Source: Alphaproteobacteria bacterium
GTDB lineage: Bacteria; Pseudomonadota; Alphaproteobacteria; Caulobacterales; Hyphomonadaceae
DNA: 48,588 bases
Direction of reading: 5' to 3'
NCBI GenBank assembly: GCA_018969425.1
Contig: JAGWYJ010000023.1
Span: 1-48,588, forward strand
How positions within the stretch are numbered: the stretch's first letter is position 1; each line of letters begins with the position of its first letter. A program made the translations under genes and the position numbers. Positions 35,152 through 44,897 of the stretch are shown here, one piece after another. The notes beneath the pieces were generated by a model, which searched no databases, was not told the origin of the DNA, and saw only the letters and a program-made list of their open reading frames with translations.

Positions 35152-35818
35152 GGAGCTCCTTCATCCCCTTCCCTCGGAGAGCCGAAAATTTCTCTCCGCA
35201 GCGAGGAAGATCCCGCCATCATACAACATATCAGGTCGCAAACTTCCTCCGATTTTTCTGTTTACCGACCCGGAACGAACGCCCGATCCGACGGCGCTCG
35301 TTTCAGCCATGCCATGGGGCTGGGGGGTCGTTTATCGACACTTCGGAGACGACGACCGCTTATCCAAAGCCCGTGCTCTGGTTGCCGCAGCGCGAAAACG
35401 AAGTGTTGTTGTTCTTGTGTCGGCCGATCCGGAACTGGCGGATGCGTCTGGGGCTGACGGCGTCCATTGGCCCGAAAACCGCCTCCCGCAACGACTGACG
35501 CGACGACCTCAGTGGATTGTGTCGGCGTCAGCTCACTCGCCTAGGGCCATTTCTAAAGTGGCTAGAACAGGCGCTGATCTGGCTTTTGTATCTAAGGTAT
35601 TCGACAGTCGAAGCGGTTCAAAGTCAGACGCTTTGGGTCTGCTTCGCTTCGCAGCCACATGCTCAAGGGCGACCCTGCCGATCTTTGCGCTCGGGGGGAT
35701 AAAGGCCTCAAACATCGACCGGATCCTCCGGATCCAACCGAAGGTTATTCGAGGCGTAGCCGCTGTCGACGGGCTTCTGCGAATCCTCGGAGACGAGGGT
35801 TCGACTGATGGTCGCTGA
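35150..35818 (+). CDS. Thiamine-phosphate-synthase-like (ThiE/TenI family) protein
   Basis: From ATG 35150 the protein has 222 residues. The first 30 are poorly conserved; the TIM-barrel begins at LPPIFLFTDPERTPDP and continues with GWGVVYRHFGDDDRL, GADGVHWPENRLP, SASAHSPRAISKVARTGADLAFVSKVFDS and FALGGIKASNIDRIL. These match the alphaproteobacterial ThiE/TenI group, but whether it makes thiamine phosphate or is a TenI-like paralogue cannot be decided. No other ATG, GTG or TTG lies in frame before the barrel. It is divergent from yggS with overlapping starts and is followed by the ntrZ terminator. Confidence 0.82.
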   Translation: MELLHPLPSESRKFLSAARKIPPSYNISGRKLPPIFLFTDPERTPDPTALVSAMPWGWGVVYRHFGDDDRLSKARALVAAARKRSVVVLVSADPELADASGADGVHWPENRLPQRLTRRPQWIVSASAHSPRAISKVARTGADLAFVSKVFDSRSGSKSDALGLLRFAATCSRATLPIFALGGIKASNIDRILRIQPKVIRGVAAVDGLLRILGDEGSTDGR

Positions 35819-35819
35819 A

Positions 35820-35844
35820 AACAAAACGCTCTCCGTCGAGAGCT
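35820..35844 (-). terminator. Rho-independent terminator of ntrZ
   Basis: On the minus strand, GCTCTC (35843-35838) pairs with GAGAGC (35833-35828) around a GACG loop and is followed by GTTTTGTTTT. It sits in the 30-bp gap between the two convergent stops. Confidence 0.75.
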
Positions 35845-35848
35845 CTGC

Positions 35849-36307
35849 CTAGAAAGAGAATGCCGACTCTATACGGACCCCGGCCTCACCTGTCTTCCGA
35901 GTCCAACCCTGAGCCGCCTCTCCCAAATTGTCCCCGTTAAGGGTCACGCCGCCTCCGAATCTGAATCGAGGACTGATCTGATAGTAGGCGCCAGCCGACA
36001 ATTCCTCTCTCGGCAGAACCTCATTTGGTGAACGGCTCGTAAGATCCAGACTGATCCCCCACTTGCCGGCAGGCCTCCAGGCGAGAGCAAGTTGCCCTGT
36101 CTCAATGGGGCCGATCGGCAGCCCCGACCTGTCCTGTCCGCGATTAATCGAAAGTCGATCAATGACGCCCAGAAGTCCCGACGGCGGCGCAGACGGTTGC
36201 GCTCCACGAACCGCCCCAGCGGCGTCAGCCGTCCTTGGAGCCTGAGCGAAAGCAGGCGCTGCGATGATCATGGCGGTAAGACAGAAAAGTCCGGTCGTGA
36301 AACGCAT
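35849..36307 (-). CDS. ntrZ: NtrZ-like periplasmic regulatory protein
   Basis: This 152-residue exported protein has a signal peptide (MRFTTGLFCLTAMIIAAPAFAQ), a Pro/Ala-rich linker, and a C-terminal beta-rich domain: LALAWRPAGKWGISLDLTSRSPNEVLPREELSAGAYYQISPRFRFGGGV ... AGVRIESAFSF. The LPREExSAGAYYQIxPRFRxGG pattern matches NtrZ, a periplasmic inhibitor of the NtrY kinase in Caulobacter, as I recall it. The gene is in the same neighbourhood (near leuS/parAB) there too. A CtrA-like TTAA pair lies about 50-60 bp upstream. A hairpin terminator follows it. Confidence 0.8.
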   Translation of the reverse strand: MRFTTGLFCLTAMIIAAPAFAQAPRTADAAGAVRGAQPSAPPSGLLGVIDRLSINRGQDRSGLPIGPIETGQLALAWRPAGKWGISLDLTSRSPNEVLPREELSAGAYYQISPRFRFGGGVTLNGDNLGEAAQGWTRKTGEAGVRIESAFSF

Positions 36308-36355
36308 GTCCAGCCCTCCGTCCCTCTATACTGGCGCCTAACCACTTCGAAAAAG

Positions 36356-36369
36356 TTAACGAGAATTAA
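36356..36369 (-). promoter_or_regulatory. CtrA-like TTAA-N6-TTAA site upstream of ntrZ
   Basis: On the minus strand TTAATTCTCGTTAA lies about 50-62 bp before the ntrZ start. The CtrA consensus is TTAA-N7-TTAAC, so the spacing is one base short. It is offered as a weak candidate only. Confidence 0.25.
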
Positions 36370-36406
36370 TCCGAACGATCAAGCCATGATTTCTCGTTTG
36401 ATGTCG

Positions 36407-37576
36407 CTATTTGCGCACAGTCAGCTCTACAAGCAAGCCTCTCCGTCTGTTGCGAGAAGCCGATGGCTCGGCATAGCCCGGAAGGGCGAAGGCTGTGGTC
36501 GTCGACAAGAGCCCAACCCCCACATCAAGCTCGTCCGAAATATGGCGTCGTAGCGCCATGAGGGAAGTCCGTCCCTCCCATCCGGATAGATCCTGCGACG
36601 AGCGCCCCGTTTGAAAACCAATTTTCCACAGGCCAAAATCATGAGCAACGCCAACCTCGATGGCTGAATACCTCTTATTTCCAACCAACTCGGAAGACAG
36701 CGCCCGAACGCCTAACGAAGACGCTCCGCTTTCGACCTCAAGGCCGTAACCTTGAGAGCGATAGGCCGTCTCCGGACCCTGGCCCGAGACATAGCGTCCT
36801 TCCGTTAAGGCCACCCCCGCCCGAAGTTTGACCCCGGCATCTGGAAATGATCGTGAAAATGAGAAAGCCCCCTCCCAGACATGGTCCAGTGGCGCACCAA
36901 CAGACCATGCGAAACGATCATGGGGATCAAAGTCCGCACTCCTAAACCCCGTTTCCGGGGTGAAGGAAGCGCCGACGCGGACCCCTAAAATTCGAGGAGA
37001 GAGATAAGTGAGCTTCAAGGCTTGTCCGGTCGGATCGTTTCGAGCCCGAACAATTTGCGAACCGAATGGGTCCAACTGGGACGAATAGGCGCCCGCCGTC
37101 TCCAAAACCGACGGCGCCCTAGCATCAAGCCTCACCGCAGCACCCGCCTGATGACCGACCGAGCCCTCGCCCCACGCGCCGGTTAAAGTCAGAGACGCGG
37201 TCTCAACGCCGATCTGCGCGTCGGCGCCCCCCAGCGACGAAACAGACAATGGAGATGCTGTAGAACCGGCATTCGACGCCGCGACAGGTCGACAGGCAAG
37301 GAGAGTGCAATCGACACTGGCGGCGCCCCCCCTCCCGTCGACTTGATATCGCCCCCCGAAAACGAACCGAACCTGAGTCCCGCCCTGAAGAACATCCTCC
37401 CACGACGCTTGGACATTAGCATCCAGAAGCAGGGCGGCTCCTCCCTCAGAGCTATCTGAAGAGCCGGAAAGGTCGATCACGGTCGTGACGCGCCCCTCGC
37501 CGACCCATCCCTGCCCATACGCTGCAGCCGGTGACAGCGCCGCGGCGACAGCCGTCAGGACAAGGCGTCGATTCAT
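36407..37576 (-). CDS. Predicted porin (outer-membrane barrel)
   Basis: The frame is open from 37870, but the first 98 residues are low-complexity Ser/Arg/Pro and overlap the divergent DUF3576 gene. ATG 37576 starts a signal peptide, MNRRLVLTAVAAALSPAAAYGQ, giving 389 residues. The mature part shows porin-like strands: GGTQVRFVFGGRYQVDGRGG, ASLTLTGAWGEGSVGHQAGAAVRLDARAPSVLE, and LKLTYLSPRILGVRVGASFTPETG, with the late AIEVGVAHDFGLWKIGFQTGRSS strand. A CTLLAC cysteine pair may close a loop. It belongs to the alphaproteobacterial porin type; its substrate is unknown. Confidence 0.8.
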   Translation of the reverse strand: MNRRLVLTAVAAALSPAAAYGQGWVGEGRVTTVIDLSGSSDSSEGGAALLLDANVQASWEDVLQGGTQVRFVFGGRYQVDGRGGAASVDCTLLACRPVAASNAGSTASPLSVSSLGGADAQIGVETASLTLTGAWGEGSVGHQAGAAVRLDARAPSVLETAGAYSSQLDPFGSQIVRARNDPTGQALKLTYLSPRILGVRVGASFTPETGFRSADFDPHDRFAWSVGAPLDHVWEGAFSFSRSFPDAGVKLRAGVALTEGRYVSGQGPETAYRSQGYGLEVESGASSLGVRALSSELVGNKRYSAIEVGVAHDFGLWKIGFQTGRSSQDLSGWEGRTSLMALRRHISDELDVGVGLLSTTTAFALPGYAEPSASRNRRRGLLVELTVRK

Positions 37577-37758
37577 GAGAAGGGACCTCGTCAAGACTTC
37601 GGGACCTTGGTGGGAGACTAAGCGCGGTTGAGAGAACTGACCAGCGGCATCAGGGCCTTGCGTGCAGGAGCCGCTGCCAGCTAATGGTGTTGTCGACGTC
37701 CGGTCGACGCGGCGCCCATCAACAAGGTGACCGCCGAGAGTGAATGGAGAAAAACCTG

Positions 37759-38217
37759 ATGGCCTCTCGTGTTGCAATGGCGACCATGCTGATAACCTCG
37801 ATCCTGGTGGCGAGCGGCTGCTCGATATTTGGGAGCGGGACGGCCCAGACAGCGACCGCCTCTGCGACAAACCTTGGGCCCGAGGAAACGGGTGGGATTG
37901 GCGTTAACGCCTATCTGTGGAGAGCCTCTCTGGATACGCTTGACTTCATGCCCTTAGCGTCGGCCGATCCCTGGGGTGGGGTCATCGTCACCGACTGGTA
38001 CGCGAACCCCTCCAAACCGGACGAACGCTTCAAAGTCACCGTCTACATCCTCGATACGCGACTGAGGGCTGACGGAGTATCCGCTGCGGTATTTAGAGAA
38101 ATCAACTCGAATGGCGTTTGGACCACGGCGCCCGTGAGCCCGGACACCAATATCGCGTTTGAAAACGCCATCCTGGCCAAAGCTCGAGAACTCAAGCTTT
38201 CAAATATCGACGGATAG
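37759..38217 (+). CDS. DUF3576 lipoprotein
   Basis: This protein starts at ATG 37759 because GGAGA lies 8 bp before it; ATG 37744 would add five residues. The signal peptide MASRVAMATMLITSILVASGC places a lipid on Cys21. The mature part GIGVNAYLWRASLDTLDFMPLASADPWGGVIVTDWYANPSKPDERFKVTVYILDTRLRADGV, read in segments, is the DUF3576 signature. Such proteins are small outer-membrane-targeted lipoproteins of alphaproteobacteria with unknown function, often beside leuS as here. It is divergent from the porin and precedes leuS by 76 bp. Confidence 0.88.
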   Translation: MASRVAMATMLITSILVASGCSIFGSGTAQTATASATNLGPEETGGIGVNAYLWRASLDTLDFMPLASADPWGGVIVTDWYANPSKPDERFKVTVYILDTRLRADGVSAAVFREINSNGVWTTAPVSPDTNIAFENAILAKARELKLSNIDG

Positions 38218-38293
38218 GACGAGACGCCCTATCAATCTCGGCGACGTTCCATCGGCCTGAGACCAATCAGGCGGTTCAACCGAGACCGAGACC

Positions 38294-40885
38294 ATGACAT
38301 CGCGCTACAATCCCAAAGAAACCGAACCCAAATGGCGGTCCGCATGGAGGACGGCTGGGGTGTTCAGGGCGAGAACGCCGGAGGAAGCGGGAGACGCGCC
38401 GAAGGCTTATGTCCTGGAAATGTTTCCCTACCCGTCCGGTCGCCTTCACATGGGTCATGTCCGGAACTACGCGATGGGGGACGTCGTCGCGCGTTACAAG
38501 ATCGCCAACGGCTTCAACGTTCTGCACCCAATGGGATGGGACGCTTTTGGTCTTCCGGCGGAAAACGCCGCAATCGAACGAGCTGTGGCTCCAAAGACGT
38601 GGACGCACGCCAACATCGCCGCGATGAAGGAGCAGTTCGAGCCGCTCGGCTTGTCTCTGGATTGGTCACGAGAGGTCGCAACATGCGATCCCGACTATTA
38701 CGTACATCAGCAGCGCCTTTTTCTGAAAATGTGGGAAAAGGGCCTCGTTTATCGCAAAACGTCAAAAGTGAACTGGGATCCTGTCGAGAATACGGTCCTC
38801 GCAAACGAACAGGTCATCGACGGCAAAGGCTGGAGATCAGGCGCTTCAGTGGAGACCCGAGAACTCGAACAGTGGTTCTTCAGGATCACTCAATATGCAG
38901 ATGAACTTCTGGAAGGATTGAACACCCTCGATCGCTGGCCGGATAAGGTTCGGATCATGCAATCGAACTGGATTGGCCGAAGCCTCGGCGCAACCGTCGT
39001 TTTCCCGTTTCACCCGCACTCAACGCTGCCCTCCGGCGTCCGGGAGAGAGGGATTGAAGTCTTTACCACCCGGCCCGACACCCTCTACGGCGCCAGCTTT
39101 ATCGCCATTGCGCCCGATCATCCCCTGACAAACGCGCTGGCGAAAAAGAACAAGGGATTGAAGAAGTTTCAAAAGACGTGCGCGGCCCTGGGAACGTCCG
39201 AGGAAGCGATTGAGACAGCAGAAAAAATCGGTCATTTCACGGGCGTTTATGTCGAGCATCCCCTCGTGCCGGGATGGGAGATACCGGTCTGGGCGGCTAA
39301 CTTTGTTCTCTCGTCCTATGGTACCGGCGCCATCTTCGGATCGCCGGCAGGAGACCAGCGAGACCTGGAGTTCGCGCGAAAATACGGACTGCCGATCAAG
39401 CCGGTAATCCTTCCTCCCGGGATTGCTCCTGACCAGCACAGAATTGAAGACGCCGCCTGGTCGGGGGATGGAACGCTTTACAATTCCGATTTCCTGAACG
39501 GACTGACCATTGATGAAGCCAAGACCGCCGTTGTGGAGAGGCTTAACGCTCTCAACCTGGGATCAGCCTCAGTCAGATATCGCTTGAGAGATTGGGGCGT
39601 ATCGCGACAGCGGTTTTGGGGATGCCCCATCCCCGCCATTCGATGCGTCAAATGCGGGGTCGTCCCTGTCCCAGATCATCAACTCCCGGTTCTTCTGCCC
39701 GAAGATCCTGACTTTTCACATTCGGGAAACCCGCTCGATCGCCACCCGACTTGGAAGCACACAACGTGCCCGGTTTGCTCAGGCGGGGCGAAACGGGAAA
39801 CGGACACGCTGGACACGTTCGTCGATTCCTCTTGGTACTTTCTGCGCTTCGCAAATTCCAAGTGCGGACAGCCGATAGACATGTCGGAAGCTCGATACTG
39901 GCTCCCCGTCGATCAGTACATTGGAGGGGTCGAGCACGCCGTTCTTCATCTTCTCTACTCGCGATTTTTTGTAAGAGCGCTTCGAGACTGCGGGTTTGTC
40001 GACCTTCCATCTGGAGAACCGTTTGCAGGCCTGTTCACCCAGGGCATGGTGACACACGAAACCTATAAATCTTCGGATGGGCGATGGCTCTCGCCTGAGG
40101 AGGTCGAGAAACGAAACGAAAGCGTCGTGGAGATTGAGACAGGTCTGCCGGCTTTCGTCGGCGGCGTGGAAAAGATGTCCAAATCCAAGAAGAACGTGGT
40201 CGATCCGACAACTATCATCTCCGATTACGGGGCTGACGTCGCACGGTGGTTCGTCCTGTCGGACAGCCCGCCGGATCGGGATGTTCAATGGACACAGGAA
40301 GGGGTCGACGGCGCGTGGCGATTTGTTCAAAAGGTATGGTCCCTCGCTCAATCCATACCCGCGCTTGACGACGGCCCCTCGACCTCCCCGGAATCTCTTG
40401 AACTTCGGCGGTTAACCCATAGGGTCATACGCAATGTCACCGCCGGTATCGAAAACTTCCGGTTCAATACGGCCGTCGCTCAGCTTTATGAACTGACAAA
40501 CGCCCTCAAGAAGGCTGAATCCTCGACGGCGCCCGGTCTCGCCACAGCTCGTCGCGAAAGCATGAGGGCCCTGGCGCAACTTACCTCTCCATTCGCTCCA
40601 CATATCAGCGAGGAAGTTTGGTCCCGAATTGGGGGGTCAGGATTGGTTGTTAACGCGCCATGGCCAAAGCCGGATCCGGCAATGCTTATCTCGGACACCG
40701 TTCAGCTTCCGGTTCAGGTGAACGGAAAGCGGCGAGGAGAAATCAACGTCAGCGCCTCTGCATCAGTGGCCGACATCGAGGCCGCAGCGCTGGCGGATGA
40801 GCAGGTCAAGCCCTTCCTTACGGCAGTGACAGTGAAAAAGGTTATTGTCGTGCCGGGACGCATTGTGAACATAGTGGCGTCATGA
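38294..40885 (+). CDS. leuS: Leucyl-tRNA synthetase
   Basis: This 863-residue class I synthetase has the family's usual length. The HIGH motif is HMGH at 52-55 within [20 protein letters not shown]. The editing domain contains [21 protein letters not shown], and [12 protein letters not shown] lies near residue 627. The anticodon-binding and C-terminal domains ([17 protein letters not shown]) follow. It charges tRNA-Leu and edits mischarged species. Its TGA overlaps lptE (ATGA), starting the leuS-lptE-holA operon. Confidence 0.98.
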   Translation: MTSRYNPKETEPKWRSAWRTAGVFRARTPEEAGDAPKAYVLEMFPYPSGRLHMGHVRNYAMGDVVARYKIANGFNVLHPMGWDAFGLPAENAAIERAVAPKTWTHANIAAMKEQFEPLGLSLDWSREVATCDPDYYVHQQRLFLKMWEKGLVYRKTSKVNWDPVENTVLANEQVIDGKGWRSGASVETRELEQWFFRITQYADELLEGLNTLDRWPDKVRIMQSNWIGRSLGATVVFPFHPHSTLPSGVRERGIEVFTTRPDTLYGASFIAIAPDHPLTNALAKKNKGLKKFQKTCAALGTSEEAIETAEKIGHFTGVYVEHPLVPGWEIPVWAANFVLSSYGTGAIFGSPAGDQRDLEFARKYGLPIKPVILPPGIAPDQHRIEDAAWSGDGTLYNSDFLNGLTIDEAKTAVVERLNALNLGSASVRYRLRDWGVSRQRFWGCPIPAIRCVKCGVVPVPDHQLPVLLPEDPDFSHSGNPLDRHPTWKHTTCPVCSGGAKRETDTLDTFVDSSWYFLRFANSKCGQPIDMSEARYWLPVDQYIGGVEHAVLHLLYSRFFVRALRDCGFVDLPSGEPFAGLFTQGMVTHETYKSSDGRWLSPEEVEKRNESVVEIETGLPAFVGGVEKMSKSKKNVVDPTTIISDYGADVARWFVLSDSPPDRDVQWTQEGVDGAWRFVQKVWSLAQSIPALDDGPSTSPESLELRRLTHRVIRNVTAGIENFRFNTAVAQLYELTNALKKAESSTAPGLATARRESMRALAQLTSPFAPHISEEVWSRIGGSGLVVNAPWPKPDPAMLISDTVQLPVQVNGKRRGEINVSASASVADIEAAALADEQVKPFLTAVTVKKVIVVPGRIVNIVAS

Positions 40886-41391
40886 TCCGATTATTGGCGT
40901 TAGTTGGACTATCAACAGCCCTGCTGGGATCGGCGTCCTGCGGCTTCTCTCCGGTTTACGGTAATCTTGCCGCGACCTCGGGTCGTCTGGAGATTGAACA
41001 GATTGACGGCCGCACAGGACATTTCCTGAGACAAGAGCTGATCGCAGCGTTTCCAAGAGGCTTACCCGGCCTCGAAGGAGAAGCGAGTCTTGAGGTAAGT
41101 CTCAAAGAGACCATTGCGCGTCTGGCGTTTTCACCCGATCAGGTGGCGGCGCGAAGCGACTACATCGGTGTCGCAACTTTTGTACTTCGAGGCAGCGACG
41201 GCGCGGAAATCATCAAGGGTGAAACAAGAGAGGCGGCCAGCTTCAATTTCGCTGACTCCGCCTACGCAGACATCTCCTCTCAGACTGCGGCCCAGGAGCG
41301 GTTGGCGCAGCTTCTGGCGCGATCGATTCGAAACAGGCTCCTAATCGCCTTAAAGCAAACGAAACCCGAACCGTCAGTCCCAGAAAAATGA
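40882..41391 (+). CDS. lptE: LPS-assembly lipoprotein LptE
   Basis: This 169-residue lipoprotein has the signal [14 protein letters not shown] with lipidated Cys20, followed by the family hallmark CGFSPVYG. The remainder ([23 protein letters not shown] ... [15 protein letters not shown]) fits the LptE fold. LptE plugs the LptD barrel and takes part in placing lipopolysaccharide in the outer leaflet. It overlaps leuS at the 5' end and holA at the 3' end by 4 bp each, so translation is coupled across the operon. Confidence 0.94.
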   Translation: MIRLLALVGLSTALLGSASCGFSPVYGNLAATSGRLEIEQIDGRTGHFLRQELIAAFPRGLPGLEGEASLEVSLKETIARLAFSPDQVAARSDYIGVATFVLRGSDGAEIIKGETREAASFNFADSAYADISSQTAAQERLAQLLARSIRNRLLIALKQTKPEPSVPEK

Positions 41392-42410
41392 AGAAGAGCG
41401 GCAAAGCGGCGCTGGATTTCTGCTCCGCACCACCGAAGAACGTTCGTTGTGTTCTGCTTTTCGGAGAAGATCCAGGCCTGATAGAGGCGGCGGCGCTTGG
41501 ACTGGTGGGCCGCTGGATAGCTCAGCTTGACCCAATGAATGTGGTAAGGCTGACTGATGACGAGCTGCGCAAAGACCCTGGCGTACTTGAAGATCACCTG
41601 AGTGCCCGTTCCCTCATGGGAGGAGATAGTCTCGTACGGGTGAAAACGGAGAAAGACACCTCGGCGCGCATTCTGACTGATACGCTGAAGCGAATTGAAG
41701 TCGGCTCCCTGTTCCAGGAAGCGTTCTGCATTGTGGAAGCTGGCGAGCTCCCGAAAACATCGCGGTTAAGGTCAGCTTGGGAGGCCTCGCCTGTCGCATG
41801 TGCGTTGGAACTCAGTCCCGACGATGAAGACGATGTCGTGCGACTTGTCCGTGAAAGTCTTTCTGTCGACTCGATCGACGTGGAAGGAGACGCCCTTGCC
41901 GCATTCTGCTCCGAACTGGCGGGCAACCGTCGACTAGCGCTGTCCGAAATTGAAAAACTGCGCCTCTACGGGATGGGATTAAATCGTTCCGTAAACGTCG
42001 CGGACATCAAGGTCTTTTCATCCGGAGAAATTGCCCGAGGCGCCGACGACGCAGCAGACGCAGCGGTGCTGGGAGATTTGAAATCTGCCGACATCGCGAT
42101 TGACCGCTTTCTCGAGAGCGGCGGATCGCCGATCACCGCGCTCAGAGTTCTGCATCTCAGAATCTTGCGGGCGTCCAACGCCCGATCGACAAGAGTTCAG
42201 AACGGCAGCCGTCTTTGGCCGCCAATAACGGATCAGGACTGGCCAGCCTATTCCGCCGCCCTGAGATACTGGACCCCGGGCAGGATTATTAGGGCCCTTC
42301 AATGCCTCCACACGACAGAAACGGCCTGCAAAGCCGCTGGATCACCGGCAGAGGCGCTTCTTAGGCATGCCCTCCACGAAATCGCAGATCGAGGTCAGCT
42401 GGAGGCCTGA
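41388..42410 (+). CDS. holA: DNA polymerase III delta subunit
   Basis: This 340-residue protein has the HolA layout: a short N-terminus, VLLFGEDPGLIEAAALGLVGRWI, DHLSARSLMGGDSLVRVKT, the middle helical region FCSELAGNRRLALSEIEKLRLY, and FLESGGSPITALRVLHLRILRAS. It loads the sliding clamp as part of the clamp-loader complex. Its ATG overlaps the lptE stop. Its final 16 bp overlap the 3' end of parB, which runs in the opposite direction. Confidence 0.93.
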   Translation: MKKSGKAALDFCSAPPKNVRCVLLFGEDPGLIEAAALGLVGRWIAQLDPMNVVRLTDDELRKDPGVLEDHLSARSLMGGDSLVRVKTEKDTSARILTDTLKRIEVGSLFQEAFCIVEAGELPKTSRLRSAWEASPVACALELSPDDEDDVVRLVRESLSVDSIDVEGDALAAFCSELAGNRRLALSEIEKLRLYGMGLNRSVNVADIKVFSSGEIARGADDAADAAVLGDLKSADIAIDRFLESGGSPITALRVLHLRILRASNARSTRVQNGSRLWPPITDQDWPAYSAALRYWTPGRIIRALQCLHTTETACKAAGSPAEALLRHALHEIADRGQLEA

Positions 42411-43429
42411 GACGCTTCATCCGTCGAAGGATACGATACCTCATCAACGGCTGGAGGCGGGTCTTCATTCTGCAACCCAGGAGAGTCGGTCATGGTCGTC
42501 TCAGACGAGACCGCTCGAGACCGGGTCAGGAGCCGACAGATCTCATCAAGCTGTTCAAGGTGAGAATAGCGAATGCGCACCTCCCCTCCCCGACCGTTAC
42601 TATGCCGAATATCCACGCTGAGTCCGAGGGCCCGTTGCAGGTCCAGCTCAAGCGCGCGTGTGTCGACGTCCTTGTCCTCAGCGGCACGCGACTCTGCAGA
42701 CAGGTCCGATTTTTTGGCTTTCGAGAGCGCCTCCGTCTCGCGAACCGACAAACCGCGCTCGATAACGATCTGGGCGAATTTGGACGCGTCAGACGAGCCG
42801 AGCAGAGCACGCCCGTGGCCAGCCGAAAGTCGACCCTCTCGAACGTGCTCACGAACGTCTTCGGGAAGCTGAAGAAGACGAACGGTGTTGGCGATATGCT
42901 CGCGACTTTTACCGACCTGCGAAGCGACCGAGTCCTGTGTCCGCCCGAACCGGTCCATGAGAGACTTATACGCTTCGGCCTCTTCGATAGAGTTGAGGTC
43001 CGACCGCTGAACATTTTCTATGATCGCGATTTCCAAGACCTCGCGATCATCCAGGTCTCGGACGAGAGCAGGAACCGTCGCCAGTCCTATGCGTCGGGCC
43101 GCTCTCCAGCGTCGCTCTCCTGCGACAATCTCGAACATCTCGGGGGCATTGGGGTCGGGTCTGACAAGGATAGGCTGCAAGACCCCTTTCAATCGGATCG
43201 ACGCCGCCAGGTCTTCCAGATCAGTCTCAAGAAATGTTCGCCTCGGCTGCCGCGGGTTCGCGACAATGCGATCGAGGGGAATTTCCGAGCTTTGGCTCAA
43301 GCGCTCCTCAGCATCCGTTGAAGCAGCAGGAACCTCTCCGCCTTCCGCGACTCCGCGAACAGTGGAGTAGTCCCCCAAAAGCGCGGTAAGACCACGCCCC
43401 AGCCTCATTGGTTTTGCCGACTGATTCAC
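42395..43429 (-). CDS. parB: Chromosome partitioning protein ParB
   Basis: This 344-residue protein has the N-terminal ParA-interacting segment MRLGRGLTALLGD (8-20) and the CTP-binding/clamp motifs GERRWRAARR (104-113) and ENVQRSDLNSIEEAEAY (138-154). Its helix-turn-helix for parS is SVASQVGKSREHIANTVRLLQLP (about 167-189), and the dimerisation domain ends near 304. A further tail of about 39 residues rich in Ser, Thr, Glu, Asp and Pro extends past the usual end and overlaps holA. It loads on parS and spreads as a CTP-dependent clamp. The target array starts about 3.6 kb upstream. Confidence 0.96.
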   Translation of the reverse strand: MNQSAKPMRLGRGLTALLGDYSTVRGVAEGGEVPAASTDAEERLSQSSEIPLDRIVANPRQPRRTFLETDLEDLAASIRLKGVLQPILVRPDPNAPEMFEIVAGERRWRAARRIGLATVPALVRDLDDREVLEIAIIENVQRSDLNSIEEAEAYKSLMDRFGRTQDSVASQVGKSREHIANTVRLLQLPEDVREHVREGRLSAGHGRALLGSSDASKFAQIVIERGLSVRETEALSKAKKSDLSAESRAAEDKDVDTRALELDLQRALGLSVDIRHSNGRGGEVRIRYSHLEQLDEICRLLTRSRAVSSETTMTDSPGLQNEDPPPAVDEVSYPSTDEASQASS

Positions 43430-44253
43430 GCCGCATTCCTCTCGCGTTCACGCTGTAGGAGCTCACTCGCAAGCTTTATGTAAGCTTCACTACCGGAACA
43501 TTTATAATCATAAAGTAAAGCAGGCTTCCCAAAAGAGGGCGCTTCCGACAGACGGACATTCCTCGGTATGACCGTCTGATAGACCTTTGCCCCGAAAAAG
43601 CTTCTGACCTCGCTGGCGACCTGATCAGACAAATTATTGCGCTTGTCGTACATCGTGAGCACCACGCCCTGAATCTCTAACGAAGGGTTAAGAGCCCCGC
43701 GGACGAGATCGACGGTTCGCAGCAACTGACTTAATCCTTCCAGAGCCAGGAACTCGCACTGCAGAGGAACAAGAACGGAATCCGCCGCCGTCATAGCGTT
43801 GATGGTGACCGTCGATAATGACGGCGGACAATCGATAAGAACAATGTCGTACTCTAGCTTCTCTCCATCCGCGGACAGGGCGCCTCCGTCGCGCGAGGCG
43901 CGGCGGAACACATCCAGGGCATCCTTCAGACGAAAGTTCTTCCTGGCGTCCGTATGGAGAAGAGTCTCCACACCCGCCAGATTTTCGTCGCCAGGGACGA
44001 TACCCAACTGCGGCACTTCGGTGGCGATGATCGCCTCGGCGATCGAGGCCTCGCCGACAAGAACGTCATAGCTTGTCTTCTCCCGAAGTCTCGGTTCAAT
44101 TCCGAAACCCGTGGATGCGTTACCCTGAGCGTCGCAATCAATCACCAGAACGCGACGATTCGCAGCCGCAAGAGCGGTTCCAAGATTAATGGCTGTGGTC
44201 GTCTTTCCGACCCCACCCTTCTGATTCGCAATAGCTATGACTCGAAAGCTCAT
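43426..44253 (-). CDS. parA: Chromosome partitioning ATPase ParA
   Basis: This 275-residue Walker-type ATPase has the deviant Walker A KGGVGKTT at 12-19, Walker A' VLVIDCDAQGNAS (35-47), and Walker B-like IVLIDCPPSLSTVTINAM. C-terminal VRLSEAPSFGKPALLYD is the ParA/Soj signature. Its nucleoid-bound gradient moves ParB-parS complexes. The stop overlaps the parB start as ATGA, and its own start overlaps rsmG, so the four genes mnmG-rsmG-parA-parB form one transcription unit. Confidence 0.97.
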   Translation of the reverse strand: MSFRVIAIANQKGGVGKTTTAINLGTALAAANRRVLVIDCDAQGNASTGFGIEPRLREKTSYDVLVGEASIAEAIIATEVPQLGIVPGDENLAGVETLLHTDARKNFRLKDALDVFRRASRDGGALSADGEKLEYDIVLIDCPPSLSTVTINAMTAADSVLVPLQCEFLALEGLSQLLRTVDLVRGALNPSLEIQGVVLTMYDKRNNLSDQVASEVRSFFGAKVYQTVIPRNVRLSEAPSFGKPALLYDYKCSGSEAYIKLASELLQRERERNAA

Positions 44254-44897
44254 CTTGGTCGCCGCGCCAATGAGGAGATCGCCAGAACCTGCCCTTCAGC
44301 ACTACTGAGACTCGGGCGAGCGGACAGGGAGAAGGTCCAAGATTCCCTTGCATCGGTCAATTCGTTTTCGACATCCCGACCCTTGAGAAAGAGACACAAG
44401 CTATCGCCATGAACCAGCCCTTCCGCATAGCCAAGAAGCTTCGACAAGGGCGCAAGGGCCCTGGCGGTTAGGACATCGACGGCGGACAATGACAAGGTCT
44501 CCAGTCGACTTGTCACGACTTCAGCATTCAGACTGAGCTCCCTGACAGCTGCGGCCAGAAACTCTGACTTTCTGGGGCTTTTCTCAATCAGGAAGACGCG
44601 TCGGGAACCAGAAGCCGCCAGCGCCAGAACGATTCCTGGCAGACCCGCCCCCGAACCGATATCCGCGACCCTGAGATCCCCAGGTCGAAAGTCATTTGCC
44701 AGCTGCAGGCAATCCAGAACGTGGCGCCTCCAGATATGGCGATGCTCAGAAGGACCGATCAAATTGATCCGCTGATTCCAATGAAAGAGGAGATCAAGAT
44801 ACGCGGCGATCCGATCTGTGATATCGCTCGACACGTTCAGGAGACGACAGACCTCATCAGGTCCAAACCCATCGATATCTGCAACCAGAGACCTCAC
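44250..44897 (-). CDS. rsmG: 16S rRNA m7G527 methyltransferase RsmG (GidB)
   Basis: This 215-residue protein has the SAM-binding motif [14 protein letters not shown] at 76-89, preceded by [14 protein letters not shown] and [10 protein letters not shown] and followed by [21 protein letters not shown]. These are the RsmG landmarks. It methylates N7 of G527 in 16S rRNA; loss gives low-level streptomycin resistance in other bacteria. It overlaps mnmG and parA by 4 bp on either side. Confidence 0.96.
   Translation of the reverse strand: MRSLVADIDGFGPDEVCRLLNVSSDITDRIAAYLDLLFHWNQRINLIGPSEHRHIWRRHVLDCLQLANDFRPGDLRVADIGSGAGLPGIVLALAASGSRRVFLIEKSPRKSEFLAAAVRELSLNAEVVTSRLETLSLSAVDVLTARALAPLSKLLGYAEGLVHGDSLCLFLKGRDVENELTDARESWTFSLSARPSLSSAEGQVLAISSLARRPR

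Noticed and set aside
37577-37870. 98-residue N-terminal extension of the porin
   Set aside because: It is low-complexity, overlaps the divergent DUF3576 gene, and is followed by a proper signal peptide at 37576.
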